From the NCBI RefSeq assembly GCF_026616195.1, contig NZ_JANHDH010000002.1, positions 868,001-932,000 of the forward strand: DNA of 64,000 nucleotides. The letters are read 5' to 3'. The position numbers and the translations under genes are program-made. Below the pieces are notes generated by a model. It was not told where the DNA came from and made no database searches. It saw only the letters and a list, made by a program, of their open reading frames with translations. Position 1 is the stretch's first letter; each line of letters starts with the position of its first letter. This DNA is from Haloarchaeobius amylolyticus (GTDB lineage: Archaea; Halobacteriota; Halobacteria; Halobacteriales; Natrialbaceae). Shown here in pieces: positions 36,129 through 44,496 of this stretch.

Positions 36129-36231
36129 TAGTCCCGGGCGGATTCGAACCGCCGTCAATGGCTCGCTTCAGCGATGGGAATATCCAGACGCTTCCAAAGG
36201 CCATTATGATTGGCCACTACACCACGGGACT
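36129..36231 (-). tRNA. tRNA-Gln (TTG) with 30-base intron
   Basis: Minus-strand cloverleaf of 103 bases, 73 after splicing. The acceptor stem pairs AGTCCCG with CGGGACT with discriminator A; the T arm is GGCGG-TTCGAAT-CCGCC; the anticodon stem is ATGGC/GCCAT. The loop reads CTTTGG then A, with a 30-base intron (36164-36193) between positions 37 and 38, the standard archaeal site cut by the splicing endonuclease. Haloarchaeal tRNA-Gln genes are known to carry such an intron. The exact intron edges could shift by a base. Confidence 0.93.
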
Positions 36232-36271
36232 GCGACTGCGCTCGTGAGTTGGAAATCAGCGTACAATAAGA

Positions 36272-37024
36272 TTACTTTTCGTCGGACGGACCGGGGACGG
36301 CTACCACACCGTCTTCGACGCGTCGATGGCAGGGCCGACAGAGCGTGACCACGTTCTCGAGCGAATGAGCATCGGTCGGGTCGTCGAACGAACGGACCGG
36401 GTCGATGTGGTGAACGTCCGGATTCTGTCCGAGGTCGTCGGCATCGGTCCCGCATCGCTGGCAGGTGTACTCGTCGCGTTCGAGCGCCTGCTGTCTGACC
36501 CGCCACCAGCCAGCCCCGTACACGAGCGCCCCACCTTCCCACTGGTGGTGTGCCTCCCCGGCGACGTTCTCGGAGAGCCAGTCGCCGTAGCAGGCTACCG
36601 AGCAGAAGGTGCCGTAGGACTTCCCGGTGGTACGTGACGGGGGGACCCGGACCGAATCGTCGCAGCGTTCACAGGACACGACGGTAGGCTCTACGTCGTC
36701 CATCGGGTTCTCCGGGAGCAGCCCCGGTGCCTCCGCGACACACTCGCTACAGTACACGCCCTCCTTCTCCGAGGGGTAGTACTCGAACGTCGTCCCACAG
36801 AGGACACACGCTGCTTCCTCCCTCGCGTCTCGCCAGTTCCCGTTGTGCGCGCCCAGATTCGGGTTGCAGTCGTCACAGAACTCGCGGCGTGATTTCGGGT
36901 CGTAGAACCGTTCGCCACAGCCCGAACAGTCGCGGTTCGGGAGGGGGTCGCCGTGGACCTTGGTGTGGTGCTGGCGCATACCGGCCTCGGTGGCGAGGGA
37001 TCTCCCGCAGGTGGGGCAGTCCAT
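36272..37024 (-). CDS. HNH endonuclease with an array of zinc fingers
   Basis: A 250-residue protein. The C-terminal HNH nuclease has Cys188-x2-Cys191, HH at 205-206, Asn224, and Cys229-x2-Cys232 with His233. Ahead of it are four zinc-binding sites: a C2H2 finger (Cys3, Cys6, His19 or 20, His24), then paired cysteines at 33/36 with 50/53, at 73/76 with 92/95, and at 118/121 with 141/145. Such proteins are often phage, mobile or defence nucleases. It sits directly upstream of the tRNA-Gln gene on the same strand, with no integrase. Confidence 0.85.
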   Translation of the reverse strand: MDCPTCGRSLATEAGMRQHHTKVHGDPLPNRDCSGCGERFYDPKSRREFCDDCNPNLGAHNGNWRDAREEAACVLCGTTFEYYPSEKEGVYCSECVAEAPGLLPENPMDDVEPTVVSCERCDDSVRVPPSRTTGKSYGTFCSVACYGDWLSENVAGEAHHQWEGGALVYGAGWWRVRQQALERDEYTCQRCGTDADDLGQNPDVHHIDPVRSFDDPTDAHSLENVVTLCRPCHRRVEDGVVAVPGPSDEK

Positions 37025-37072
37025 GCCGGCCCTGGGGCGATATCGGATAAGAAGGGTGAGACGGCGAGGGGG

Positions 37073-39496
37073 TCAGTCGTCGTCCGAGGGGTCAGGCCGG
37101 GCTTCGTCGGCGGAGGAGTCGTCCTGACCGTCCCCGGTGGGTTCCGCGAAGACGAACTCTTCGCCCGAATCGAGGGACTCGGCCTCGGGTGGGGTCGCGT
37201 CGGGGACGTCGGTGTCGAAGCGGTCGAGGGCCTCGCTCAGGCGGGAGGCCTGTTCGCTGAGGGAACTGGCGCTGCCACTGACCTCGGTGAGGGCGGTCGT
37301 CTGTTCCTCGGCGGCGGCAGCGACGTTCTCGGCCTCGGCGGTGGTCTCCTCGGAGATGGTGGCGGCCTCGTCGACCATCCCGACGACCTCCTCGGTGGAG
37401 GCGGCCTGCTGTTCGGTGGCGGCGGATATCTCCTGGATGCCGGTGTTGGTCTCGGTCGCGTAGCCGGCGATCTCGTCGAGGGCCGCGACGGCGTTGTCGA
37501 CGGCCTCGGTGGTCTCGACGATGCGGCTCCGGGTGGCCTCGACCCCGTCGACGGTGCGGCTGGTCTGGGTCTGGATGCGGTCGAGACGCTCCTCGATGTC
37601 CTCGGCGGCCTCCTTCGTGTCGGCGGCGAGTTCCTTGACCTGCTGGGCGACGACCGCGAAGCCGTCACCGGACTCCTCGCCGCCGCGGGAGGCCTCGATG
37701 TTGGCGTTGAGGGCCAGCATGTTCGTCTCCTTGGCGAGGCTGGAGATGAACTCGGCGAGCTCGTCGATCTCGTCCATCTCGTCGGCGAGGGCGGCGATGT
37801 CGTCGACGGCCTCGGCGGACTGGGACTCGATGTCGTGCATGCCGGAGATGGCGGCCTGGGCGGCCTCGCGGCCGTCGCGGCCGGTCTCGGCGGTGCGCTC
37901 GGCGAGGTCGGCGACCTCGTTGGAGGAGGCGGCGATCTCCTCGGTGGTCGTCGACAGCGAGTCCATCTCGTGGGAGACCGCCTGGAACTCCTCGTTCTGG
38001 CGCTCGGCGCCGTCTGAGATCTCCTGGATGGACTCGGTCACCTGTTCGCTGGCGCCGCGGACCTCCTCGGCGCTGGCGGTGACCTCCTCGGAGGCGGTCG
38101 CGACCTCCTGGGCGAAGGTCTTGACCTCGGCGGTGGTCGACTCGATCTCGGCGACCATCTCGTTGAAGGCGACGGCGATGTCGGTCATCGCCTCGTTCTG
38201 GCTCTCGGGGTCCATCCGGGCGGTGAGGTCGCCGGCGGCACAGCTCGCCATGACGGCGCTGTACGCGTCGGCCTTGCGCTCTAGGTGGGTGTTCATGCGC
38301 TCGGCTTCGGCCTGGGCGGTCTCGGCGGCCTCCCGGGCGGCGTTGGCTTCGGCGATCTGCTCGCGCAGGGCGTCTCGCATCTCGGCGAACCCGTCGTAGA
38401 GGCGACCGATGTTGTCGATGCGACCGGTCTCGAAGTCGACGTCGAGGTCACCGTTCTCCATCTGTTCGGCCTTCGCGCGGAGGCGGTCGACGGACTTCGC
38501 GGTGTTGCGGCCGAGGACCGCGCCGACGAGGCCGATGAGGACGACGCCGAAGACGGTCGCGTACTTCCCGTACCGGGAGACGGTGCCGACGAAGCCGTAG
38601 GCCTCCTCGGTCGGCGTGTGGACGAGCACGACCCAGTCGGTCTTGGCGACCGGCGAGTAGCCGACCACGTACTCGGTCCCGTCGACGCCGGAGGCGGTGC
38701 CGTCGGTCAGGACGCTCCCGGTCGGTGGCCCGGCGGTGAGTGCATCGCTCTGGCCGGGGTCGAGCGCGAGGCCGTTCTGGAGCGCGTCCGTGTCCTCGCC
38801 GTAGGGCGTGAGCAGGTGCGAGCCGGTCTCCTCGAAGACGACCGACCCGGAGCGGTCGACGACGAGGGTCGTGCCGCTCCCGTCGCTCCCCTGCAGGTTG
38901 CCGACGTACTCCTGGAGCGGGACGGCGTACACCAGCGCCATGTCCTCGGGCAGGTCCTTCGTCGTGACGAAGGCGTACCGGGGGACGTTCGACCCGTAGG
39001 TGCTCTCGCTGGAGTAGGCGCCGGTCATGACGGTCTCGCTCCCGCCGGAGAGCCGTTCGGTCCACGAGCCGTTGAGTTCGGAGACGGGGGTTCCCGCGAG
39101 GCCGAACTTCGTGCTCGCGACGACCTCGCCGGACGCGCGGTCGACGTAGTGGAGGTTCGCGGAGTCACCGGCGCCGGAGCCCGTGAATCCCTCCTTCTCG
39201 ACCTCGAGGTAGTCGGTGACGTTGGCGGTCGACTCGTCTGTCGGCGTCCCGCGGGCGACCGACTCGACGATCTGTCGTTGCTGCTGGTTCCACGCGTACA
39301 GGGCGCGTGCTTCCTGTTCTGCGAGCGTCGCGTACTCTTCGTTCGCGTCGGCCTGTATCTGTTCGCTCATCTGGTCGGTGGCCGCGATGCCCACGCCGCC
39401 CACGGAGACGCCGAGCACCACCAGCGCGATTGCGAACTTCAGCGCGTAGTTCCGACGGACGAACCGCGGAATGACACGTCGCAACATCCCAAGCAT
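37073..39496 (-). CDS. methyl-accepting chemotaxis transducer (Htr type)
   Basis: Membrane signal transducer of 807 residues. A first helix (about 14-36) and a second (about 302-324) bracket an extracellular dCACHE-like sensor domain. HAMP regions follow (about 325-450), then the cytoplasmic coiled coil (470-760) with the hairpin-tip sequence GGEESGDGFAVVAQQVKELA, which contacts CheA/CheW. No che genes are close, so it feeds a distant chemotaxis system. An AT-rich TATA element lies at 39522-39532. The ligand is unknown. Confidence 0.93.
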   Translation of the reverse strand: MLGMLRRVIPRFVRRNYALKFAIALVVLGVSVGGVGIAATDQMSEQIQADANEEYATLAEQEARALYAWNQQQRQIVESVARGTPTDESTANVTDYLEVEKEGFTGSGAGDSANLHYVDRASGEVVASTKFGLAGTPVSELNGSWTERLSGGSETVMTGAYSSESTYGSNVPRYAFVTTKDLPEDMALVYAVPLQEYVGNLQGSDGSGTTLVVDRSGSVVFEETGSHLLTPYGEDTDALQNGLALDPGQSDALTAGPPTGSVLTDGTASGVDGTEYVVGYSPVAKTDWVVLVHTPTEEAYGFVGTVSRYGKYATVFGVVLIGLVGAVLGRNTAKSVDRLRAKAEQMENGDLDVDFETGRIDNIGRLYDGFAEMRDALREQIAEANAAREAAETAQAEAERMNTHLERKADAYSAVMASCAAGDLTARMDPESQNEAMTDIAVAFNEMVAEIESTTAEVKTFAQEVATASEEVTASAEEVRGASEQVTESIQEISDGAERQNEEFQAVSHEMDSLSTTTEEIAASSNEVADLAERTAETGRDGREAAQAAISGMHDIESQSAEAVDDIAALADEMDEIDELAEFISSLAKETNMLALNANIEASRGGEESGDGFAVVAQQVKELAADTKEAAEDIEERLDRIQTQTSRTVDGVEATRSRIVETTEAVDNAVAALDEIAGYATETNTGIQEISAATEQQAASTEEVVGMVDEAATISEETTAEAENVAAAAEEQTTALTEVSGSASSLSEQASRLSEALDRFDTDVPDATPPEAESLDSGEEFVFAEPTGDGQDDSSADEARPDPSDDD

Positions 39497-39730
39497 ACCG
39501 ATGACGATATAGCTGTTAGTACAAAAATATAGTGTAATACTTCATCACGATTTTAGCGAATCGAACCTGTCGTCGCTCCTGACAGTAGCGACGGCCTCGC
39601 GACGACCCCCCGGTTCACGACCTGTCCGCTGGCGAAACGTTCCACGTTCCGCGACGTTCAGAACTGCTGAAACCTCGTCTCACGGGCGTCTGACGGGTTT
39701 TGAAGTGAGCGCGGAGTCAACGGAAAAGAG

Positions 39731-40138
39731 ATGGCAACACGTTCTGATGGCCCCCGATACCTGGACGATGGAGACCTGTTCACCGGACTGTACGGTCCGG
39801 TCAACAGACTCCTCCTGCTGGTCGGGGCGCTGCTGCTCAAGATAAGCGTGCAGCTGACGTTCTTCGGCGACTCGATGGCCGGCGCGGCGGTGTACTACCT
39901 GGTCACGACCGCCCTGGTCGCGCTGGCGGTCGTGGGTCGCGACCACCTGGGAACGACGGGGCGAGAAGGAGACGGCGGCCGCCGGGGTTCGCCGGGTCTG
40001 TCGTCGTCGAAGCGGTCGGCGGTCGGCGGGTCGTCACTGGGGGACTCCTCCGCGTCGCTCTCGGCTCGCGTCCGTCGGGGACTCGTGGCGCTCCGCGCGG
40101 CAGTCCCCGGCGGCGCCGACGACATGGACAGGCTCTGA
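39731..40138 (+). CDS. small membrane protein with Ser/Gly-rich tail
   Basis: A 135-residue protein with two helices (about 24-45 and 54-73), then a Ser/Gly/Arg-rich disordered end (75-135). No family is recognised, though short haloarchaeal membrane proteins of this kind are common. It is divergent from the transducer across 234 bases and convergent with the DtxR-type gene, from which it is separated by 12 bases. Function unknown. Confidence 0.6.
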   Translation: MATRSDGPRYLDDGDLFTGLYGPVNRLLLLVGALLLKISVQLTFFGDSMAGAAVYYLVTTALVALAVVGRDHLGTTGREGDGGRRGSPGLSSSKRSAVGGSSLGDSSASLSARVRRGLVALRAAVPGGADDMDRL

Positions 40139-40150
40139 AAAGCGCGGGTC

Positions 40151-40585
40151 TCAGTCCGCGGTCTCGCTGACGCCGAGTTCGAGGTGACAGCACTTGTCCG
40201 CCTCGGCGTCGAAGCAGTCGGGACACTCCGAGCGACGGTCGATGATGGTGTCGAGGCGCTCTGCGACGGTGTCGTCGATGACGGCTTCCAGCGCGTGGGC
40301 CTCCTCGCGGAAGTTCTCGACCTCGAGGACGTTCGCGAGGAAGCGCTCGATGATGCAGTACGTCTGCAGGGCCTCCTCGGCGCGCCGGATGCCCTCGTCG
40401 GTGAGCGTCGCCCCCTTGTACTTCTCGTGGTCGACGAGTTCGCGCTCCTCGAGTTTCCCGATCATCTCGTTGACGCTGGCGGGCGAGACGTCGAGCATGT
40501 CGGCGAGCGCGCCGGTCGCTGCCGGGCCGTCTTTCATCCGTTGCACCAGGTAGATCGCCTTGAGATATTGGTCTGCAGTGTTCAT
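40151..40585 (-). CDS. short DtxR/SirR-family metal regulator with cysteine tail
   Basis: A 144-residue regulator. Residues 1-60 form the winged helix (NTADQYLKAIYLVQRM, then MLDVSPASVNEMIGKLEE); the metal-binding dimer domain has Cys77, Glu80 and His98. It lacks the FeoA domain of the relative at 30693. The C-terminus has a striking C121-x2-C124-x7-C132-C133-H134 cluster that could be an extra metal site. It follows the ferritin-like gene by 37 bases on the same strand, an iron-themed pair. Confidence 0.88.
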   Translation of the reverse strand: MNTADQYLKAIYLVQRMKDGPAATGALADMLDVSPASVNEMIGKLEERELVDHEKYKGATLTDEGIRRAEEALQTYCIIERFLANVLEVENFREEAHALEAVIDDTVAERLDTIIDRRSECPDCFDAEADKCCHLELGVSETAD

Positions 40586-40622
40586 CGGTCAGCCCCCGTC
40601 GTTCGCTGTCCGCTGCTGGCGG

Positions 40623-41129
40623 TCATTCGCGCTCCTCCATGATGGTCGCGACCTCCTCGACGCCCTCGGCCTCCTCCTCGCGGATGCTCCGGAGCGTGTC
40701 GAGGACGCGGTCGCGGTCGATGCTGAAGTCGCTGTCGCTCGCCTCGATGGCCTCGATGAGGTCGTCGTAGAACTTGTACGCCGTCTCCTCGTTACAGAGC
40801 TGGTCGTACAGCAGGCCGTCGAAGTCCTCGGGCTTCGTCTGTGCGTACTTCGCCTCGACGAGGGTGTTGATCTCCTCGTACGGGACTGTCTCGGCCTCGA
40901 GTTCCTCGATGAGTGCTTCGAGGCGGTCACGGTGCTCTGCTGACTCCTCGGCGGCGTGTTCGAGCAGGTCTCTGATCTCCTCGTCGACCTGGTCGGACTC
41001 GTCCCCGAAGGAGTCGAGATGGTGGTAGGCACGCGACTCGACGACCTCCTCCAGTACCGCGCCGATCTGCAGGAGGCGCGCTAGCTGGTGGTCCGTCGAG
41101 ACACGCTGACCCAGACTCATACCCGACAT
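40623..41129 (-). CDS. ferritin-like/rubrerythrin-type protein
   Basis: A 168-residue all-helical protein with the spacing of a four-helix diiron bundle: acidic residues in EEVVESRAYHHL, an EESAEHRDRLEALI helix, CNEETAYKFYDDLI and a terminal REEEAEGVEEV. It could store iron or destroy peroxide, but the ligand set is not textbook and no rubredoxin domain is present. A promoter-side ggctacctaac (41140-41150) resembles a DtxR-type half-site, consistent with iron control by the regulator next door. Start may be 41129 or 41120. Confidence 0.72.
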   Translation of the reverse strand: MSGMSLGQRVSTDHQLARLLQIGAVLEEVVESRAYHHLDSFGDESDQVDEEIRDLLEHAAEESAEHRDRLEALIEELEAETVPYEEINTLVEAKYAQTKPEDFDGLLYDQLCNEETAYKFYDDLIEAIEASDSDFSIDRDRVLDTLRSIREEEAEGVEEVATIMEERE

Positions 41130-41269
41130 GCGGGGGCGTGGCTACCTAACTCTTGCTGACTCTCGAAACGTGTCCCGACGGCCGCCCGGACCGGCGGTGT
41201 GTGGCCTGTGAGAGAGCCACACTGTCGCGAGCGTAACGCTCAACCCGCAGGCTCCGGTCAGTACGGACA

Positions 41270-42910
41270 ATGACTGGAACAGGACAGGACTGGTACGAGG
41301 ACGCGGTCGTCTACACGCTCGACGTGAAGACGTTCAACGACTCGAACGGCGACGGCTGGGGCGACTTCCGGGGTCTCATCGAGAAACTGGACTACATCGA
41401 CGACCTCGGCGTCGACTGCATCTGGCTGCGCCCGTTCTACCCGAGTCCGCTCCGTGACAACGGCTACGACGTGGCCGACTACCGCGACGTCGACGACCGA
41501 CTCGGCTCGCTCTCGGACTTCGAGGAGTTCACCGACCGGGCCCACGAGCGCGGTATCAGGGTGCTCACCGACGTCGTCTTCAACCACACCTCCATGGACC
41601 ACGGCTGGTTCCAGGCGGCCCGGGAGGACCCCGAATCGGAGTACCACGACTACTACCTCTGGACGAGCCACGTCGAGGACGCCTACGACACCATCAACAT
41701 CTTCCCCGAGTACGAGGACGGCGTCTGGTCCTACGACGAGGTCGCCGGCAAGCACTACTTCCACCAGTTCTACCACCACCAGCCGGACCTGAACGTCGCG
41801 AACCCGAAGGTCCGCGACGAGATGCACGACATCCTGCGGTTCTGGCTCGACAAAGGTGCGGACGGCTTCCGGATCGACGCCGCCCACCCGATGCTGATGC
41901 AGAAGGGCCACAACGGGACCGAGGAGGGTATCTGGCTGTTCAAGGAGATGCGCGACGTCGTCAAGGCCGAGAAGGACCACGCCATCCTGCTCGCGGAGGC
42001 CGACGACCAGCCCGAACACCTCGACCACTACTTCGGCGACGGCGACACCTTCGACCTCCTGTTCAACTTCGTCCTCAACGCCCACATGACCTACGCGGCC
42101 GGCGTGAAGGACACCTGGCCGCTGCACCGCGCGGACGAGATCCTCCCGGACATCTCCGACGTGGGCCACTGGGCGAACTTCCTGCGCAACCACGACGAGT
42201 GGAACCTGCTCAAACTCCCCGACGACGCGCTCCAGCACGCCCGCGAGTACTTCGGCCCCGACGACGACTCCTCGTGGATCTTCGGCCGCGGCCACCGCCT
42301 CCGCCTCGCGGACCTCTACGACGGCGACCACGACCGCATCGCGATGGCCCACAGCCTTCTCTTCTCGTACCCCGGTACGCCCGTCATCCTCTCGGGCGAC
42401 GAGATCGGTATGGGGTCGGACCTCTGGCTCGACGAGCGCGAGTCCGTCCGCACCCCGATGCAGTGGGACGACAGCGAGAACGGCGGGTTCTCCGAGGCCG
42501 ACCGCGAGGACTGCTACAACCCGCCCATCGCCCACGGCCGCTTCAGCTACGAGCACATCAACGTCGCCGACCAGCGCGAGCACCCCGAATCGCTGCTCTC
42601 GCGCATCCAGCGCATCGTCGCGACCCGCCAGGACAACCTCGAGCTGGTCGACGGCTCGTTCCACATCGCCGACTCCGGCCACAGGGACGTGTTCGTCCAC
42701 CGCCTCGACACCGACGACACCGCGTTCATCTTCGCGCACAACTTCGCGGACGAGTCCCGCGAGTCGGTGCTCCAGTGGGAGGTGCCCGACGCCGACACCA
42801 CGCAGGAGCTCGGCCCCGGTGACTACCACGTCGAGGACGGCGGTGTGACGTTCCTCCTCGACGCCTGCGACTACGTCTGGCTGCGCGGCGACAAGAGCCA
42901 CTGGGACTGA
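41270..42910 (+). CDS. GH13 glucosyl enzyme, trehalose synthase (TreS)-like
   Basis: A 546-residue alpha-amylase superfamily enzyme. It opens DWYEDAVVYTLDVKTF and shows the region LRPFYPSPLRDNGYDVADY, both typical of TreS. The catalytic set is visible: nucleophile Asp203 in GFRIDAAHP, acid/base Glu243 in LLAEADDQ and stabiliser Asp309 in RNHDEWN. TreS turns maltose into trehalose, a compatible solute; oligo-alpha-glucosidase is the alternative. No partner gene (maltokinase, TreY/Z) is near. It has its own promoter region, divergent from ferritin. Confidence 0.83.
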   Translation: MTGTGQDWYEDAVVYTLDVKTFNDSNGDGWGDFRGLIEKLDYIDDLGVDCIWLRPFYPSPLRDNGYDVADYRDVDDRLGSLSDFEEFTDRAHERGIRVLTDVVFNHTSMDHGWFQAAREDPESEYHDYYLWTSHVEDAYDTINIFPEYEDGVWSYDEVAGKHYFHQFYHHQPDLNVANPKVRDEMHDILRFWLDKGADGFRIDAAHPMLMQKGHNGTEEGIWLFKEMRDVVKAEKDHAILLAEADDQPEHLDHYFGDGDTFDLLFNFVLNAHMTYAAGVKDTWPLHRADEILPDISDVGHWANFLRNHDEWNLLKLPDDALQHAREYFGPDDDSSWIFGRGHRLRLADLYDGDHDRIAMAHSLLFSYPGTPVILSGDEIGMGSDLWLDERESVRTPMQWDDSENGGFSEADREDCYNPPIAHGRFSYEHINVADQREHPESLLSRIQRIVATRQDNLELVDGSFHIADSGHRDVFVHRLDTDDTAFIFAHNFADESRESVLQWEVPDADTTQELGPGDYHVEDGGVTFLLDACDYVWLRGDKSHWD

Positions 42911-42916
42911 ACTGCG

Positions 42917-43168
42917 CTACCAGCCCCAGAGCCAGACCGTGTCGACGGTCGTCCTGACCAGCCAGAACCGTTTCTTCGCGCCTCGATACTTCACGTAGCT
43001 CACGAGGCCGAACAGGAGGAGGACCACGAGGGTCACGACCACCGCCATCGCACCCGCCCGCGTGGCTCCCAGTGATGACTGCCCGCCGAGGTACGTCACG
43101 GCCCCGAGCAACAGGGCGAACGGGGCGGCGTCGACGAAGACGGCGAGCCCGGTCACGAGTCGACCCAT
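42917..43168 (-). CDS. small two-to-three-helix membrane protein
   Basis: An 83-residue protein with helices at about 5-28 and 36-60, then a basic loop (YVKYRGAKKRFW). No domain is known. It starts GRLVTGLAVFV at ATG 43168 and converges with the GH13 gene, with six bases between the stops. Its promoter would be shared with nothing obvious; the sufD gene ends 102 bases upstream on the same strand, so it could be read-through from the suf operon. Confidence 0.6.
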   Translation of the reverse strand: MGRLVTGLAVFVDAAPFALLLGAVTYLGGQSSLGATRAGAMAVVVTLVVLLLFGLVSYVKYRGAKKRFWLVRTTVDTVWLWGW

Positions 43169-43270
43169 GACAGTACCTGTGTCTCTGCCGATGTGAAAAG
43201 CGTTCGGCCGGGCAGCGTCGTCACTGTCTGACCGGAGACGAGAGAGAAAAACCGCAGAACGAAGACCGTC

Positions 43271-44482
43271 TTACCCGCGCAGGCGCTCGGAGATGAGCTC
43301 CTCGAGGTCGTCGCGGAGTTCGTCCACGGCGACCTCCTCGAGGACCGGCACGAAGAAGCCCTCGACGAGCATGTTCTTGGCGGACTTCGGGTCGACACCG
43401 CGGGAGGTCATGTAGAACATGTCCTGTTCGTCGACCTGCCCGACCGTGGCCGAGTGGGACGCTTCGGTGTCGTGGTTGTTGATGATGAGCTTCGGCGAGG
43501 CGTCGGCCTCGGACTCGTCGGAGAGCATCAGCGTGTTCTCGCGCTGGTAGCTCGACGTGTCCCAGGCGTCGCGGCCGACGTCCTGGACGCCCTCGTACAC
43601 CGAGCGGGCGGTGTCGTCGAGGACGCCACGGGTGACGAGGTCGGCGGTCGTGTGCTCGGCCCGGTGCCAGACCCGACTGTTCACGTCGAAGTGCTGGTCG
43701 TCGTGGCCGAAGAACGCGCCGACGATGTGGGTCTCGGAGCTGTCACCGTCGAGCGTCGTCTCGACGCTGGACTTGGTGAGTCGCGAGCCGATGTTGCCCT
43801 CGATCCAGTTGACCGTGGCGTACGTGTCGGCGGTGCCGCGCTTGAGCGTGTAGTTGTACGTCTCCTCGTCGAGGTTCTGGAGGCTCCCGTACTGGACGTG
43901 GGAGTTCTCGCCGGCGGCGACCTCGACCAGCCCGCTGTAGTAGCGCTCGCCCTCGAGTTCCTCGCCCGTGGACTGGCGCTCGAGGATGGTGACGGAGGCG
44001 TTCTGCTCCGTGACGACGAGCGTGTAGTTGAACAGCGACTGGCTGTTCATGTGCGTCCGGATCTTCACGTCCTCGGCGTCGACGTTCTCGGGGACGTAGA
44101 CGACGGTCCCGTCGGTGAAGAGCGCGGTCGACAGCGCGGTGAGGTAGTTCTCCTGCGGGTCGATGACGCTGCCGAAGTGCTCCTCGACGAGTTCCTCGTG
44201 CTGGTCGACGGCCTCGGACCACTCGAGGACCTCGATGCCCTCGGCGCTGACGCGCTCCTTGTCCTGGGCGGCGTTCAGCGGGTCGACGAAGCCCTCGAAG
44301 TCGAGGTTCGCGAGGTTCGTCCAGTCGCGGCCGGGCGTCCGGATGACGCTCGGCATGTCGAGGTCCTCGAGCGCCGCGAGCGCCTCGAGACGGGTCTCGA
44401 GGAGCCACTCGGGCTCGTCCAGCTCGGTCGAAATCTGCTCCACCTGGTCTCGTGTGAGGTTGGCGTGTACCTGTGTGCTCAT
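43271..44482 (-). CDS. sufD: Fe-S cluster assembly protein SufD
   Basis: A 403-residue scaffold partner. It shows the beta-helix SufB/SufD core, with ILERQSTGEELEGERYYSGL and HVQYGSLQNLDEETYNYTL, and the C-terminal SHSATVGQVDEQDMFYMTSR segment with conserved His and Gln. SufD forms a complex with SufB and SufC that builds Fe-S clusters. It follows sufB by 14 bases and ends the sufC-sufB-sufD operon. Confidence 0.95.
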   Translation of the reverse strand: MSTQVHANLTRDQVEQISTELDEPEWLLETRLEALAALEDLDMPSVIRTPGRDWTNLANLDFEGFVDPLNAAQDKERVSAEGIEVLEWSEAVDQHEELVEEHFGSVIDPQENYLTALSTALFTDGTVVYVPENVDAEDVKIRTHMNSQSLFNYTLVVTEQNASVTILERQSTGEELEGERYYSGLVEVAAGENSHVQYGSLQNLDEETYNYTLKRGTADTYATVNWIEGNIGSRLTKSSVETTLDGDSSETHIVGAFFGHDDQHFDVNSRVWHRAEHTTADLVTRGVLDDTARSVYEGVQDVGRDAWDTSSYQRENTLMLSDESEADASPKLIINNHDTEASHSATVGQVDEQDMFYMTSRGVDPKSAKNMLVEGFFVPVLEEVAVDELRDDLEELISERLRG

Positions 44483-44496
44483 GTCAATTCTCGGGA

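Noticed and set aside
36272-37024. HNH gene as the homing endonuclease of the tRNA-Gln intron
   Set aside because: The tRNA intron is only 30 bases and the nuclease lies outside the tRNA; archaeal tRNA introns are removed by the splicing endonuclease.
43169-43270. Small gene or RNA between sufD and the small membrane protein
   Set aside because: Only 102 bases; no start-to-stop frame with family character and no clear hairpin.
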